Part shown: positions 1 to 7,575 of the stretch, one piece after another
How positions within the stretch are numbered: the stretch's first letter is position 1
Layout: each line of letters opens with the position of its first letter
Assembly (NCBI GenBank): GCA_964653025.1
Contig: CAZZBZ010000005.1
Coordinates: forward strand, 11,804 to 75,803
Source: JABWAM01 sp964653025
GTDB lineage: Bacteria > Verrucomicrobiota > Verrucomicrobiia > JABWAM01
Length of the DNA: 64,000 nt
Direction: 5' to 3'
The notes under the pieces: generated by a model
Databases searched by the model: none
The model's input: only the letters and a program-made list of their open reading frames with translations
What the model was told of the DNA's origin: nothing
Program-made: the position numbers and the translations under genes

Positions 1-669
1 CACGAGCACCTCGCAGCCGGCCGCCTTCGCTTGCGGCACGGCGCGGCGCAGCGCCACAAGCGAGTCCTCGACAACGAGGCCGGGGATGAGACGCGGGCGC
101 GACCAGGAGGGGATGCCGGGGGTGGTCAGGCCAAGAATTCCCACCTTCACGCCATCCACCTCGCGGATGGCAAAGGGCTTCACGCGCGCGAAAGCCTTCG
201 CGATCTCGGGCGAGGCACCGGACGGAGCCTCGTAGCGGAGGTTTGCGGCGAGGAGGTCCCCCTGGAACTCGTTCATGCGCGGGGCGAGGGCATCGAGTCC
301 CCAGTCGAACTCGTGGTTCCCGAGGGTCCAGCCCGAACAGCCGAGGAGGTTCATGGCGCGGATGATCGCCGCGCCGCGAGTGAGCCAGCCGAGGGCGTTG
401 CCCTCGATCGTATCGCCGTTGTCGAGCCAGAGGACGTTGCGCTCCTTCGCGCGGATTGCGCGAATGGCGGTGGCGCAACGGGCGAAGCCGCCGAGCGGCT
501 CGGCCAAGGGGTCCGCCCCCGGAGGAATGGGCGAGCGCGGGTTGTTCGCGGGAACGGCCGGCAGGATCGCGGAATGGAGGTCGGTGGTATGGAGGATGAC
601 GAGGGAGACCTCGCGAGCGGGCAGGGCAAACGTCGTGGCGAGAAGCAGGGCGAGGACACGGGGGAACAT
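1..669 (-). CDS. 5'-nucleotidase / metallophosphoesterase (UshA-type), N-terminal part
   Basis: The frame is open from an ATG at 669 to the window edge (223 codons), so the C-terminal half lies outside. Residues 1-18 look like a signal peptide, suggesting an exported enzyme. The metal-binding motifs of calcineurin-like phosphoesterases appear in order: HTTDLH (Asp30, His32), NGDTIEG (Asp86) and GNHEFDWG (Asn118, His119). This order is characteristic of the UshA/CpdB branch, which hydrolyses nucleotides or cyclic nucleotides in the periplasm. The substrate cannot be decided without the missing C-terminal nucleotide-binding domain. It is divergent from the nfeD gene, with 102 bp between the two starts. 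Confidence 0.85.
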   Translation of the reverse strand, partial: MFPRVLALLLATTFALPAREVSLVILHTTDLHSAILPAVPANNPRSPIPPGADPLAEPLGGFARCATAIRAIRAKERNVLWLDNGDTIEGNALGWLTRGAAIIRAMNLLGCSGWTLGNHEFDWGLDALAPRMNEFQGDLLAANLRYEAPSGASPEIAKAFARVKPFAIREVDGVKVGILGLTTPGIPSWSRPRLIPGLVVEDSLVALRRAVPQAKAAGCEVLV

Positions 670-690
670 GTGGGAAGTGTAGGGAGAAGT

Positions 691-718
691 TCGAAATCCG
701 AAATCTGAAAATCGAGTG
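691..718. repeat. Degenerate heptamer tract (TCGAAAT type)
   Basis: Four consecutive 7-mers: TCGAAAT, CCGAAAT, CTGAAAA, TCGAGTG. The tract lies between the divergent phosphoesterase and nfeD starts. It is one of several intergenic tracts in this window that share the 7-bp period but not the sequence. Confidence 0.5.
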
Positions 719-771
719 AAGGGAGGAAAGAAATTCCGTGCCTCTTGCCGCCCGGGGAGTAGACTGCGCCC

Positions 772-2184
772 GTGAAACGTCTCCTGTTTTTCCTCAGCCT
801 GGCGCTGGCCCTTGCTCCCTCCACGGCTCCTGCCGCGCCGGTGAGGAACGGACCCGTGGTGATCATCCCCATCCGCGACGAGATCGAATCCTCGATCGTT
901 TACATCGTTCGCCGCGGAATTCGTGAGGCGACCGAGTGCGGCGCCCGCGCGGTGGTCCTGGATATCAACACCCCGGGCGGCCGCGGCGACGCGATGGAGG
1001 AGATCATGGAGCTTGTCGAGGGGTTCAAGGGCGAGACCGTCACCTTCGTGAACAAGAAGGCTCTCTCCGCGGGGGCGTTCATCGCTTTCGCGACAAAGCG
1101 GATCTGGATGGCCCCCTCAAGCACCATCGGGGCTGCCGCGCCAATTCTCATGGGTCCTGGTGGTGATATCCAGCAGCTTCCGGTTACCTTTCAGAAAAAG
1201 ATCTCCTCGGCCTTCTCGGCGCGACTGCGCGCGACGGCGCAGCGCAACGGGCACCATCCCGACCTCGCCGACGCGATGGTCAAGGAGACCGAGGGTCTGG
1301 TCCTCGACGGGGTGACGGTGGTGAAGAAGGGAGACATCCTCACGCTCACGGACACGGAGGCGACGAAGCGTTACGGAAAGCCGTCGAAACCGCTCCTCGC
1401 GGAAGGGGTGGCTGCCGACATGGATGAGCTTCTCGCAAAACTCGGCCACGCGGGGGCGCCGGTGAAGCGGATCGAGGCGACGGGGGTGGAGCGAATCGCA
1501 CGTTTCATCACGATGATCTCGCCGGTGTTGTTGCTGATCGGGATCGCGGGGATCTACCTGGAGTTCAAGACGCCGGGCGTGGTGCTGCCGGGGGTGGTCG
1601 GTGTCCTCGCATTGGTGGTTTTCTTTTTCGGCCACTATGTCGCGGGGCTTTCGGGCTCCGAGGAGGTGCTGCTCTTCGCCTTCGGCCTCATCCTCATCGG
1701 GGTGGAACTCTTCCTGCTGCCCGGGCACGTGCTGCCGGGGTTCCTGGGCGTGGTGTGCGTCCTCGTCTCGCTTCTCTGGGCGATGGTGGAGAAGCTTCCC
1801 GCCGCGCCGCCGATCCCGGGAGCACCCGCGATGCCGGGCCTGGCAGCGTTCCAGATCCCGATGATCAAGCTCGCCGGCGCGATGATCGGGGCGGGTGTCC
1901 TTGTGGCGATTCTCTTGAAGTTTCTCCCAAAGGCGAGGGGGGCCTACGGCGGCCTGGTACTCACCAAGCAGCTCGACAAGGCCGGGGGCTTCACCTCCGC
2001 CGAGACGCACGCCGAGCTCATCGGCCAGAAGGGGGTGGCGCTCTCGATGCTCCGCCCGAGCGGCACGGCGCGTTTCGGGGAGCGGGTGGTGGACGTGATC
2101 ACCGAGGGCGAGTTCATCCCGCCCGGGGCGCACCTGGAAGTGGTCGCGGTCCACGGCGCGCAGGTGGTTGTGAGGAAGCAGTGA
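772..2184 (+). CDS. Long-form NfeD membrane serine protease (ClpP-class plus NfeD domains)
   Basis: 470 residues from a GTG start. A signal peptide (1-22) is followed by a ClpP/SppA-like protease domain (about 27-235). The nucleophile is Ser99 in KALSAGAFIA; the general base is probably Lys142 or Lys143. Four to five membrane helices follow (about 245-385), opening with the family motif EFKTPG, and then a C-terminal OB-fold NfeD domain (about 416-470). This is the NfeD1b architecture, known in other bacteria and archaea to cleave membrane-associated substrates such as stomatins. It heads a cluster with a short NfeD and the flotillin FloA, its usual partner. The protease role is inferred from the family. 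Confidence 0.9.
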   Translation: MKRLLFFLSLALALAPSTAPAAPVRNGPVVIIPIRDEIESSIVYIVRRGIREATECGARAVVLDINTPGGRGDAMEEIMELVEGFKGETVTFVNKKALSAGAFIAFATKRIWMAPSSTIGAAAPILMGPGGDIQQLPVTFQKKISSAFSARLRATAQRNGHHPDLADAMVKETEGLVLDGVTVVKKGDILTLTDTEATKRYGKPSKPLLAEGVAADMDELLAKLGHAGAPVKRIEATGVERIARFITMISPVLLLIGIAGIYLEFKTPGVVLPGVVGVLALVVFFFGHYVAGLSGSEEVLLFAFGLILIGVELFLLPGHVLPGFLGVVCVLVSLLWAMVEKLPAAPPIPGAPAMPGLAAFQIPMIKLAGAMIGAGVLVAILLKFLPKARGAYGGLVLTKQLDKAGGFTSAETHAELIGQKGVALSMLRPSGTARFGERVVDVITEGEFIPPGAHLEVVAVHGAQVVVRKQ

Positions 2185-2233
2185 GCGGATGATGGGGGCA
2201 TCGTGTGCGGGCGCGACCAATTTATTGGTGTTT

Positions 2234-2290
2234 CCCGCCGTGGGGACACGGCGGGCTACCGGCGGTAGCCCGTGCTGTCCCCAGCACGGG
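2234..2290. repeat. REP-like double hairpin, copy 1
   Basis: Two adjacent stem-loops, CCCGCCGTG/CACGGCGGG and CCCGTGCT/AGCACGGG, joined by the palindrome GGGCTACC-ggc-GGTAGCCC. It fills the gap between the two nfeD genes. The same building blocks recur at 63831-63900, so this is a dispersed repeat, not a one-off terminator. Confidence 0.75.
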
Positions 2291-2404
2291 AGGGGGAACT
2301 TGCTCACGGCACCAACAATTTTGTCCTGCACCCTTTGCTTGAGGCATGCGCCTTGGGGCTTGCAGCGCGGCTTCGCTGGCTTCAGCCTTCGGCCGGTTAC
2401 CCCT

Positions 2405-2890
2405 ATGTCCTGGATCATTCTTTTTTCCATCCTCGGAATCATCCTGATTTGCCTGGAGTTGTTCCTCCCGGGAATGGTGGTCGGTACGGCCGGGGGGGTC
2501 TGCATGGTCCTGGCGGTGGCGCTCACCTACGCGAAGTACGGCGTAGTTGCCGGGAACATGGCGCTTGCCGCGCTCGCCATCGCCAGTGCCGTCGGGATCG
2601 TGATCTGGCTGTTTGTCTTCCCCCGCACGCGAAGTGGGCGAAGCATGATCACCCACGGCGACCTTGCGACGAGCAAGTCCGCCGATTCCCTCGAGGCTCT
2701 CCTGGGGAGCGAAGGCGAGGCGCTCACCCAGCTCCGCCCCGCCGGCACGGTTCGGATCGCGGGGCGGCGGGTGGATGCGGTCGCCGAATCCGGCTTGATT
2801 GCCCCCATGGCGCGGATTAGGGTCGTCCGCGTCGAGGGCAACCGCGTTTTCGTCCGAAAGCTCGACAGCCAACCTCCCATCTCTCCCTAA
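2405..2890 (+). CDS. Short NfeD-like membrane protein
   Basis: 161 residues from the ATG at 2405. Starting further upstream would read through the repeat element and add a tail unlike the family. There are two or three membrane helices (about 3-22, 27-45, 52-73), then an OB-fold (about 100-153) ending in NRVFVRK. It is the NfeD1a/YuaF type, which lacks the protease domain and is normally paired with a flotillin. floA starts 18 bp downstream, consistent with one transcript. The preceding REP-like hairpins may uncouple it from the long nfeD. Confidence 0.88.
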   Translation: MSWIILFSILGIILICLELFLPGMVVGTAGGVCMVLAVALTYAKYGVVAGNMALAALAIASAVGIVIWLFVFPRTRSGRSMITHGDLATSKSADSLEALLGSEGEALTQLRPAGTVRIAGRRVDAVAESGLIAPMARIRVVRVEGNRVFVRKLDSQPPISP

Positions 2891-2908
2891 CCCCAAACTG
2901 CTCCTTCC

Positions 2909-3928
2909 ATGAACCCCATTACCGGCATCCTCTTTGGCATCGGCGCGATCGTTGCGCTGGTCTTTATCGGCGTCTTCCTTTCCTTCGCCTCGGTGTACAT
3001 CCGCGCCCTCGTGGCGGGCGCGCCCGTTGGGCTGATGGAACTCATCGGCATGAAGCTCCAGCGCGTTCCGATCGGGTTGATCGTGGACAACCGAATCTTT
3101 GCCGTGAAAGCGGGCATCCCGGTGACGACCGACCTGCTCGTGGCCCACTTCCAGGCGGGCGGGAACGTGCCGATGGTCGTGCGCGCGCTCATCGCGGCGG
3201 ACAAGGCGAGCCTGCCTCTGGACTTCAGGCGCGCGACGGCCATTGACCTGGCAACCCAGCAATCAGGAAAAACAGTCTTCGAGGCGGTGATCACGAGCGT
3301 GAACCCGCGCGTGATTGATTGCCCGAGCCAGCAGCAAGGGGGGCGGATGACGATCGATGCGGTCGCCAAGGACGGAATCCAACTCAAGGTGAAGGCGCGG
3401 GTGACCGTGCGCACGCACCTCGAGCGTTTCGTCGGCGGCGCGACGGAGGAAACGATCATGGCCCGCGTGGGCGAGGGCATCGTGACGACCATTGGCTCGG
3501 CGGGGAGCTACAAGGAGGTGCTGGAGAACCCCGACATGATCTCCAAGCGCTGCCTCGAGAAGGGCCTCGACTCGGGCACCGCCTACGAAATTCTTTCGAT
3601 CGATGTGGCGGACGTGGACGTGGGCGAGAACGTCGGTGCCAAGCTGCAGGCCGAGCAGGCCGAGGCGGACAAGCGCGTGGCGCAGGCCCGCGCCGAAGTG
3701 CGCCGCACGACGGCCGTGGCCCTCGAGCAGGAAATGAAGGCCCGCACCCAGGAGATGCGCGCGAAGGTCGTGGAGGCCGAGGCCGAGATCCCGCGCGCCT
3801 TCGCGGAGGCCCTCCGCGGCGGCAAGCTCGGCATCATGGACTACTACCGGATGCAGAACATCCAGGCGGATACCGCGATGCGCGGCAGCATCGCCGGGGA
3901 CACCTCTCCGAAGAGCCCGGGCGCCTGA
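2909..3928 (+). CDS. floA: Flotillin-like protein FloA (YqfA)
   Basis: 339 residues, close to the family's usual size. One N-terminal hydrophobic segment (about 6-28) anchors the protein. An SPFH-like core follows, then an Ala/Glu-rich coiled coil (about 235-300) and the conserved end KLGIMDYYRMQNIQADT, which is highly characteristic of FloA. FloA proteins scaffold functional membrane microdomains; the NfeD partner encoded just upstream is thought to interact with them. The arrangement nfeD-floA matches the yqeZ-yqfA operon of Bacillus. Confidence 0.93.
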   Translation: MNPITGILFGIGAIVALVFIGVFLSFASVYIRALVAGAPVGLMELIGMKLQRVPIGLIVDNRIFAVKAGIPVTTDLLVAHFQAGGNVPMVVRALIAADKASLPLDFRRATAIDLATQQSGKTVFEAVITSVNPRVIDCPSQQQGGRMTIDAVAKDGIQLKVKARVTVRTHLERFVGGATEETIMARVGEGIVTTIGSAGSYKEVLENPDMISKRCLEKGLDSGTAYEILSIDVADVDVGENVGAKLQAEQAEADKRVAQARAEVRRTTAVALEQEMKARTQEMRAKVVEAEAEIPRAFAEALRGGKLGIMDYYRMQNIQADTAMRGSIAGDTSPKSPGA

Positions 3929-3949
3929 CCGCCACCGCAAGGCGGCGGA

Positions 3950-4069
3950 ATGTCCAAAACCCAACACCCAATGCCCAACGGTGATCAGAGACGGTCGAGC
4001 GAAAAGGGCCAGGTCCATCAGATGAGGAGCATGCCTCGGTATGGGCATTGGACATTGGGGCTTGGACAT
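3950..4069. repeat. Composite inverted repeat with heptamer arms
   Basis: Left arm 3951-3978 reads in 7-mers TGTCCAA AACCCAA CACCCAA TGCCCAA. The right arm (4042-4069) is its imperfect reverse complement, GGGCATT GGACATT GGGGCTT GGACATT. About 63 bp separate the arms. It occupies the gap downstream of floA. Confidence 0.7.
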
Positions 4070-4123
4070 TGCATGGAGCGGCAATTCGCAGGGAAGAATC
4101 GTTCCTTCGACTGATTCGCCGGT

Positions 4124-4843
4124 ATGGGCTTGGACGTTTCCTCGATGACCGCCGCTCCCATGTTGGCCTCGGGCATGGACCTCATCGGGGTCCTGTTCTT
4201 CGTTGTCGTCGCGATCCTCTCGGCGCTGAGCAAGAAGGCCCAGCAAGGGCCTGCGACGGAAGAGGGGGAGACCCCGCATCCAGAACGTCGACCGATTCCA
4301 AAAAGGGGGGTGCCGCCTTCCCGTCCCGACCCGTCCCCTGCACCGGTGCCGGAGCCCGAGCCGACGCTCGAAGGCCAGATGCGCCGTTTTCTTGAGGAGA
4401 TGCGGAACTCTCCCGACATGCCATCCTCGGAAAAGGCGCGTCCCACCCCTCTGCCCATGCCCCAGCCCGCACGTCCGGTATTCATCCCCCAACGGACGGA
4501 GCCTGCGACCTTCTCCCCGCCGCGCAAGCCGAGTCGGGCGGCCGTGCTGCCGCCCATGCATGTATCCGAAGAGGAGGTCGAGGGGCCGCGCACGCCCAGG
4601 CTGGCGGACACTTCACCCAACATGCGTGCCGAGTTGGGCCGCAGCCTCGAGGCTCTACACAGCGAGATGGAGGTGACCCACACCGAGTTGCGCGAGGTGG
4701 CGCCGCCCTCGGCGGTCGAGGGCGACATCGAGCGGACGGGAACGCGTTTCGACCCCGCGGTCTTCCGCACACCCGACAGCGCAAGACAGGCGGTGCTGCT
4801 TTCGGAGGTTCTCGGTTTTCCCCGCGCGCTGAAGCCATGGTGA
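4124..4843 (+). CDS. Membrane-anchored proline-rich protein of unknown function
   Basis: 239 residues. One hydrophobic helix lies near the N-terminus (about 18-36), followed by a long low-complexity Pro/Glu/Arg-rich region (about 40-165) and a more ordered end. The last residues, RQAVLLSEVLGFPRALKPW, look like a conserved tail motif: I have the impression of similar tails in small proteins next to floA in related bacteria, but cannot verify it here. Its position downstream of floA suggests a role at the same membrane microdomain. No enzymatic motif is visible. Confidence 0.7.
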   Translation: MGLDVSSMTAAPMLASGMDLIGVLFFVVVAILSALSKKAQQGPATEEGETPHPERRPIPKRGVPPSRPDPSPAPVPEPEPTLEGQMRRFLEEMRNSPDMPSSEKARPTPLPMPQPARPVFIPQRTEPATFSPPRKPSRAAVLPPMHVSEEEVEGPRTPRLADTSPNMRAELGRSLEALHSEMEVTHTELREVAPPSAVEGDIERTGTRFDPAVFRTPDSARQAVLLSEVLGFPRALKPW

Positions 4844-4917
4844 GTTCTTCCGCCCGACTGATGGTTACGGCCAAGGTGGAGCAAGTTACGGCTTGATCGG
4901 CGATTGCTGCGTACACA

Positions 4918-4945
4918 TGAGGCGCGCGTGTCCGCGCACGCCTCA
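4918..4945. terminator. Probable bidirectional terminator hairpin
   Basis: The arms TGAGGCG (4918-4924) and CGCCTCA (4939-4945) enclose a GC-rich alternating loop. It sits between two convergent genes and overlaps the stop codon of the minus-strand radical SAM gene. There is no T-tract, so intrinsic termination is not certain. Confidence 0.4.
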
Positions 4946-6496
4946 TAGACCGTGGGTCTTGCAGGTCTTGCGAAAATGGTGGCCGTAGATCGAGAGGGTG
5001 ATCGCCAGTGGGAGGGCGCGGCGGCGGCGAAAGAAGGTCCAGGCCAGCAGGCCCCAGTAGTGAAAACGCTCACGGCCGAAGATTCCGAGCCTCACGCTGG
5101 AGTGGAAGAAGGTGCGGAGATTCGCAAAGCGGAACGAGGTCTTGAAATGGACGGGTTGATACTCGCGTAGGAAGGTTCGAATGCGACGGTAGTAGGGCCC
5201 GGGGGAATAGATGGTGCGCATGATGCTGCGATAACCTTCCGCCAGTGTGGCCGCGTTCATGCGGGGAACGATATTGGTCGTGCCGTCCACGTTGTTCCCC
5301 GTGGTCCTCCCGAGGAGGCGTCCCTCGCGCAGGAGGCGGGCGTAGAGCTTCGTGTCGGGGAGCGCGTTGAGCATGCCGACCATCGCGGTGACAATCCCGC
5401 TCTTCTGGATGAACTCCACCTGCCGTTGGAAAATCGTGGGGGTGTCGTGGTCAAAGCCGACGATGAACCCGCCCTGCACCTGCAGGCCGGCGCGCTGGAG
5501 GCGCTTCACGTCGGCGACGAGGTCGCGCTTCTCGTTCTGCCGTTTGTTGCACTCGTGCAAGCTCGCGGCGTCGGGAGTCTCGATCCCCACGAAGACGGAA
5601 TCGAACCCGGCCTTCGCCATCATTCCCATCAAGTCCGCGTCATCGGCGAGGTTAATCGAGGCCTCGGTGTAGAACGGGATGCCGTGCTTCCCCTTTTGCC
5701 AGGCGATGAGGGACGGCAACAGGTCGGTCTTCAGGCGTTGCTTGTTTCCGATGAAGTTGTCGTCCACGAAGAACACCTGCCCGCGCCAGCCGAGCGCGTA
5801 GAGGCCGTCGAGCTCCGCGATCACCTGGGCGGAGGTCTTGGTGCGGGGGCGGTGGCCGAACATGGCGGTGACGTTGCAGAACTCGCAGTCGAAGGGGCAG
5901 CCGCGCGAATACTGGACGCTCATCGAAGCGTAGCGCTTCAGGTCCGCGAGTTCCCAGAGAGGGGCCGGCGTCTGCTCGATGTCGGGATACTCCGGGGAGG
6001 CGTACGTTCGCTGCGCATGGCCGCGTTCGAGGTCGCGGAGGAACGGGGGGAGGGTGACCTCGGCCTCGTTGAGGACGAAGTGGTCCACCTCGGGAAAGAG
6101 TTCGTGCTCGCCGGTGAAGAGCGGGCCGCCGGCCACGACCTTGAGCCCCGCCGCGTGGCAGCGGGCGATCAGGACCCGGGTGGAGTCGCGCTGCGCGATC
6201 ATTGCGCCGATAAAAACAAGGTCCGCCCATGCAAGGTCCTCCTCCGTGAGACGGCGCACGTTGAGGTCCACGAGTCGCTTGCCCCAGGCCTTCGGGAGCA
6301 TGGCCGCGAGGGTCAGGAGCCCGAGGGGAGGGAGGGTCGCCTTCTTGCGGACGAACTTGAGCGCGTGCTTGAAGCCCCAGAACGTGTCCGGAAACTCCGG
6401 GGAGAGGAGCAGGACGTTCCTCGGCGCCCCCGCCGTGTTTGCAGGGGCTTCGAACAGGGGGAACTGGGCGGATGTTGGCAAGGGAGACATGGGCAC
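4943..6496 (-). CDS. B12-binding-domain radical SAM protein (DUF4070 type)
   Basis: 517 residues. The N-terminal part (about 25-155) is a cobalamin-binding Rossmann-like domain, but I see no DxHxxG motif, so any cobalamin would be bound base-off. The radical SAM core follows with the 4Fe-4S cysteines Cys200, Cys204 and Cys207 (SRGCPFDCEFC). The basic C-terminal region (about 400-517) matches the DUF4070 extension. This family includes HpnP hopanoid methylases and other methyl or ring-forming enzymes acting on lipids or secondary metabolites. The gene stands alone, so the substrate is unknown. A possible link to hopanoids (the phosphorylase at 25.8 kb resembles HpnG) is speculative. Confidence 0.88.
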   Translation of the reverse strand: MPMSPLPTSAQFPLFEAPANTAGAPRNVLLLSPEFPDTFWGFKHALKFVRKKATLPPLGLLTLAAMLPKAWGKRLVDLNVRRLTEEDLAWADLVFIGAMIAQRDSTRVLIARCHAAGLKVVAGGPLFTGEHELFPEVDHFVLNEAEVTLPPFLRDLERGHAQRTYASPEYPDIEQTPAPLWELADLKRYASMSVQYSRGCPFDCEFCNVTAMFGHRPRTKTSAQVIAELDGLYALGWRGQVFFVDDNFIGNKQRLKTDLLPSLIAWQKGKHGIPFYTEASINLADDADLMGMMAKAGFDSVFVGIETPDAASLHECNKRQNEKRDLVADVKRLQRAGLQVQGGFIVGFDHDTPTIFQRQVEFIQKSGIVTAMVGMLNALPDTKLYARLLREGRLLGRTTGNNVDGTTNIVPRMNAATLAEGYRSIMRTIYSPGPYYRRIRTFLREYQPVHFKTSFRFANLRTFFHSSVRLGIFGRERFHYWGLLAWTFFRRRRALPLAITLSIYGHHFRKTCKTHGL

Positions 6497-6891
6497 ATCG
6501 GCCGGGGCTCCGCCGTTCGATCCTGACGCCTGCGGGAGGTGGAGAATGTCGGGCGCTGGGTCGGTCGACGGCGCAACCTAGCCCGAATCTGGCGAAAAGG
6601 AAAATGCCAAAAACGGGGGCGTGCTGGGGAGGGGGAAAAAGTGTTGGTGTCCGACATACCTTTCGGCGCGAGCCGCGCCTCCCGAAGATGGAAAGAGGGT
6701 TTTGCTCTTCGTGGGAGGCGCGGCCCGCGCCGATCTGGAGGCCCCCCGCGGAGCGCTTGCCAATCAACTGGTCGGCGCGCCGGAGACGCGCCCTCCCGGG
6801 GGACGAGAGGTGGGATGAAGTTGGGAGGGCGGGCCGTTCCGTTGAGAGGAGTTTGCCGAAGCGGAGGGTCCGCGACTCCAGGCTCCCGTCT
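6497..6891. other. Gene-free gap with an inverted repeat
   Basis: 395 bp between two minus-strand genes. Open frames here lack coding character. The recognisable structure is the inverted repeat at 6664-6732, followed by a second weaker GC-rich palindromic stretch near 6770-6835. It presumably also holds the promoter of the radical SAM gene, which I could not pinpoint. Confidence 0.5.
6664..6732. repeat. Composite inverted repeat
   Basis: 20-bp arms at 6664-6683 and 6713-6732 match at 19 of 20 positions (CGGCGCGAGCCGCGCCTCCC and its complement). The 29-bp interior contains its own small hairpin, AAGAG/CTCTT. Confidence 0.75.
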
Positions 6892-7575
6892 TCAGGCCTC
6901 GGTTTCCACCCATTGCACGGCGTGACGCACGAGTTCGATCGCGTTCCTGAGCCCCAGCTTCCTCTTGAGGATGGCGCGGTAGCTTTCGATGGTGCTCACG
7001 CTCAGGTGGAGCTTGCGGGAGATCTGGCCTGTGGAGCTTCCATTGCCGATCAAGCGGAACACCTGCAGCTCGCGGTCGCTCAACCGGGTCATCGGGGGAG
7101 GGGGGGCGGCCACCGTGCCGTTGGCTGAGCGCTCCAGGATTCGACGCTTGATATGGTCGCTCAGGTGCAACTCTCCCGAAAGGACGCGACGAAGGGCGCC
7201 GATCACGACATCCGAGGGTTCCTTCTTCGCGAGGTAGCCGCGAGCCCCGGCCTGAAGCCCCCGCTCGGCATACAGCGATTCGTCGTGCATCGAAAGGATG
7301 AGCGTGAGGAGCTTCGGGAAGCGCGCCTTCAGGTCCTTGACCAACTCGATGCCATCGCCATCCTGCAGCGAGATGTCCACGAGGACGAGGTCCGGGCGGG
7401 AGGCCTCGATGGCTTCGACGGTCTCCGACGCCCGCTCCACCTCCCCGCAGACCCGCAGGTCGGTTTCCAAATTGATGAGTTGCGCCAGGCCCTGGCGGAA
7501 GATGGGGTGGTCGTCCACGATGAGGATCCTTCTTCGCGGTGGCGTCTTGCGCGTGGCGGGCGGGCGTGGGGTCAT
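6892..7575 (-). CDS. NarL/LuxR-type response regulator
   Basis: 227 residues from the ATG at 7575, which overlaps the kinase stop codon as ATGA; longer upstream frames only read back through the kinase gene. The receiver domain (about 15-135) has the acidic pair Asp21-Asp22 and phospho-acceptor Asp67 (LVLVDISL). A LuxR-type helix-turn-helix lies at about 162-222 (LSDRELQVFRLIGNG, then VSTIESYRAILKRKL). It is the natural partner of the HisKA_3 kinase just upstream and the only member of the six-gene signalling cluster with a DNA-binding output domain, so it is the likely endpoint of the relay. Confidence 0.93.
   Translation of the reverse strand: MTPRPPATRKTPPRRRILIVDDHPIFRQGLAQLINLETDLRVCGEVERASETVEAIEASRPDLVLVDISLQDGDGIELVKDLKARFPKLLTLILSMHDESLYAERGLQAGARGYLAKKEPSDVVIGALRRVLSGELHLSDHIKRRILERSANGTVAAPPPPMTRLSDRELQVFRLIGNGSSTGQISRKLHLSVSTIESYRAILKRKLGLRNAIELVRHAVQWVETEA

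Noticed and set aside
31..708. A 225-codon plus-strand frame at the left edge
   Set aside because: The minus strand of the same region encodes a phosphoesterase with all metal motifs in order; the plus frame has none.
3318..3984. Second frame within floA
   Set aside because: Gly/Arg-rich shadow of the Ala/Glu-rich coiled-coil codons; no start signal.
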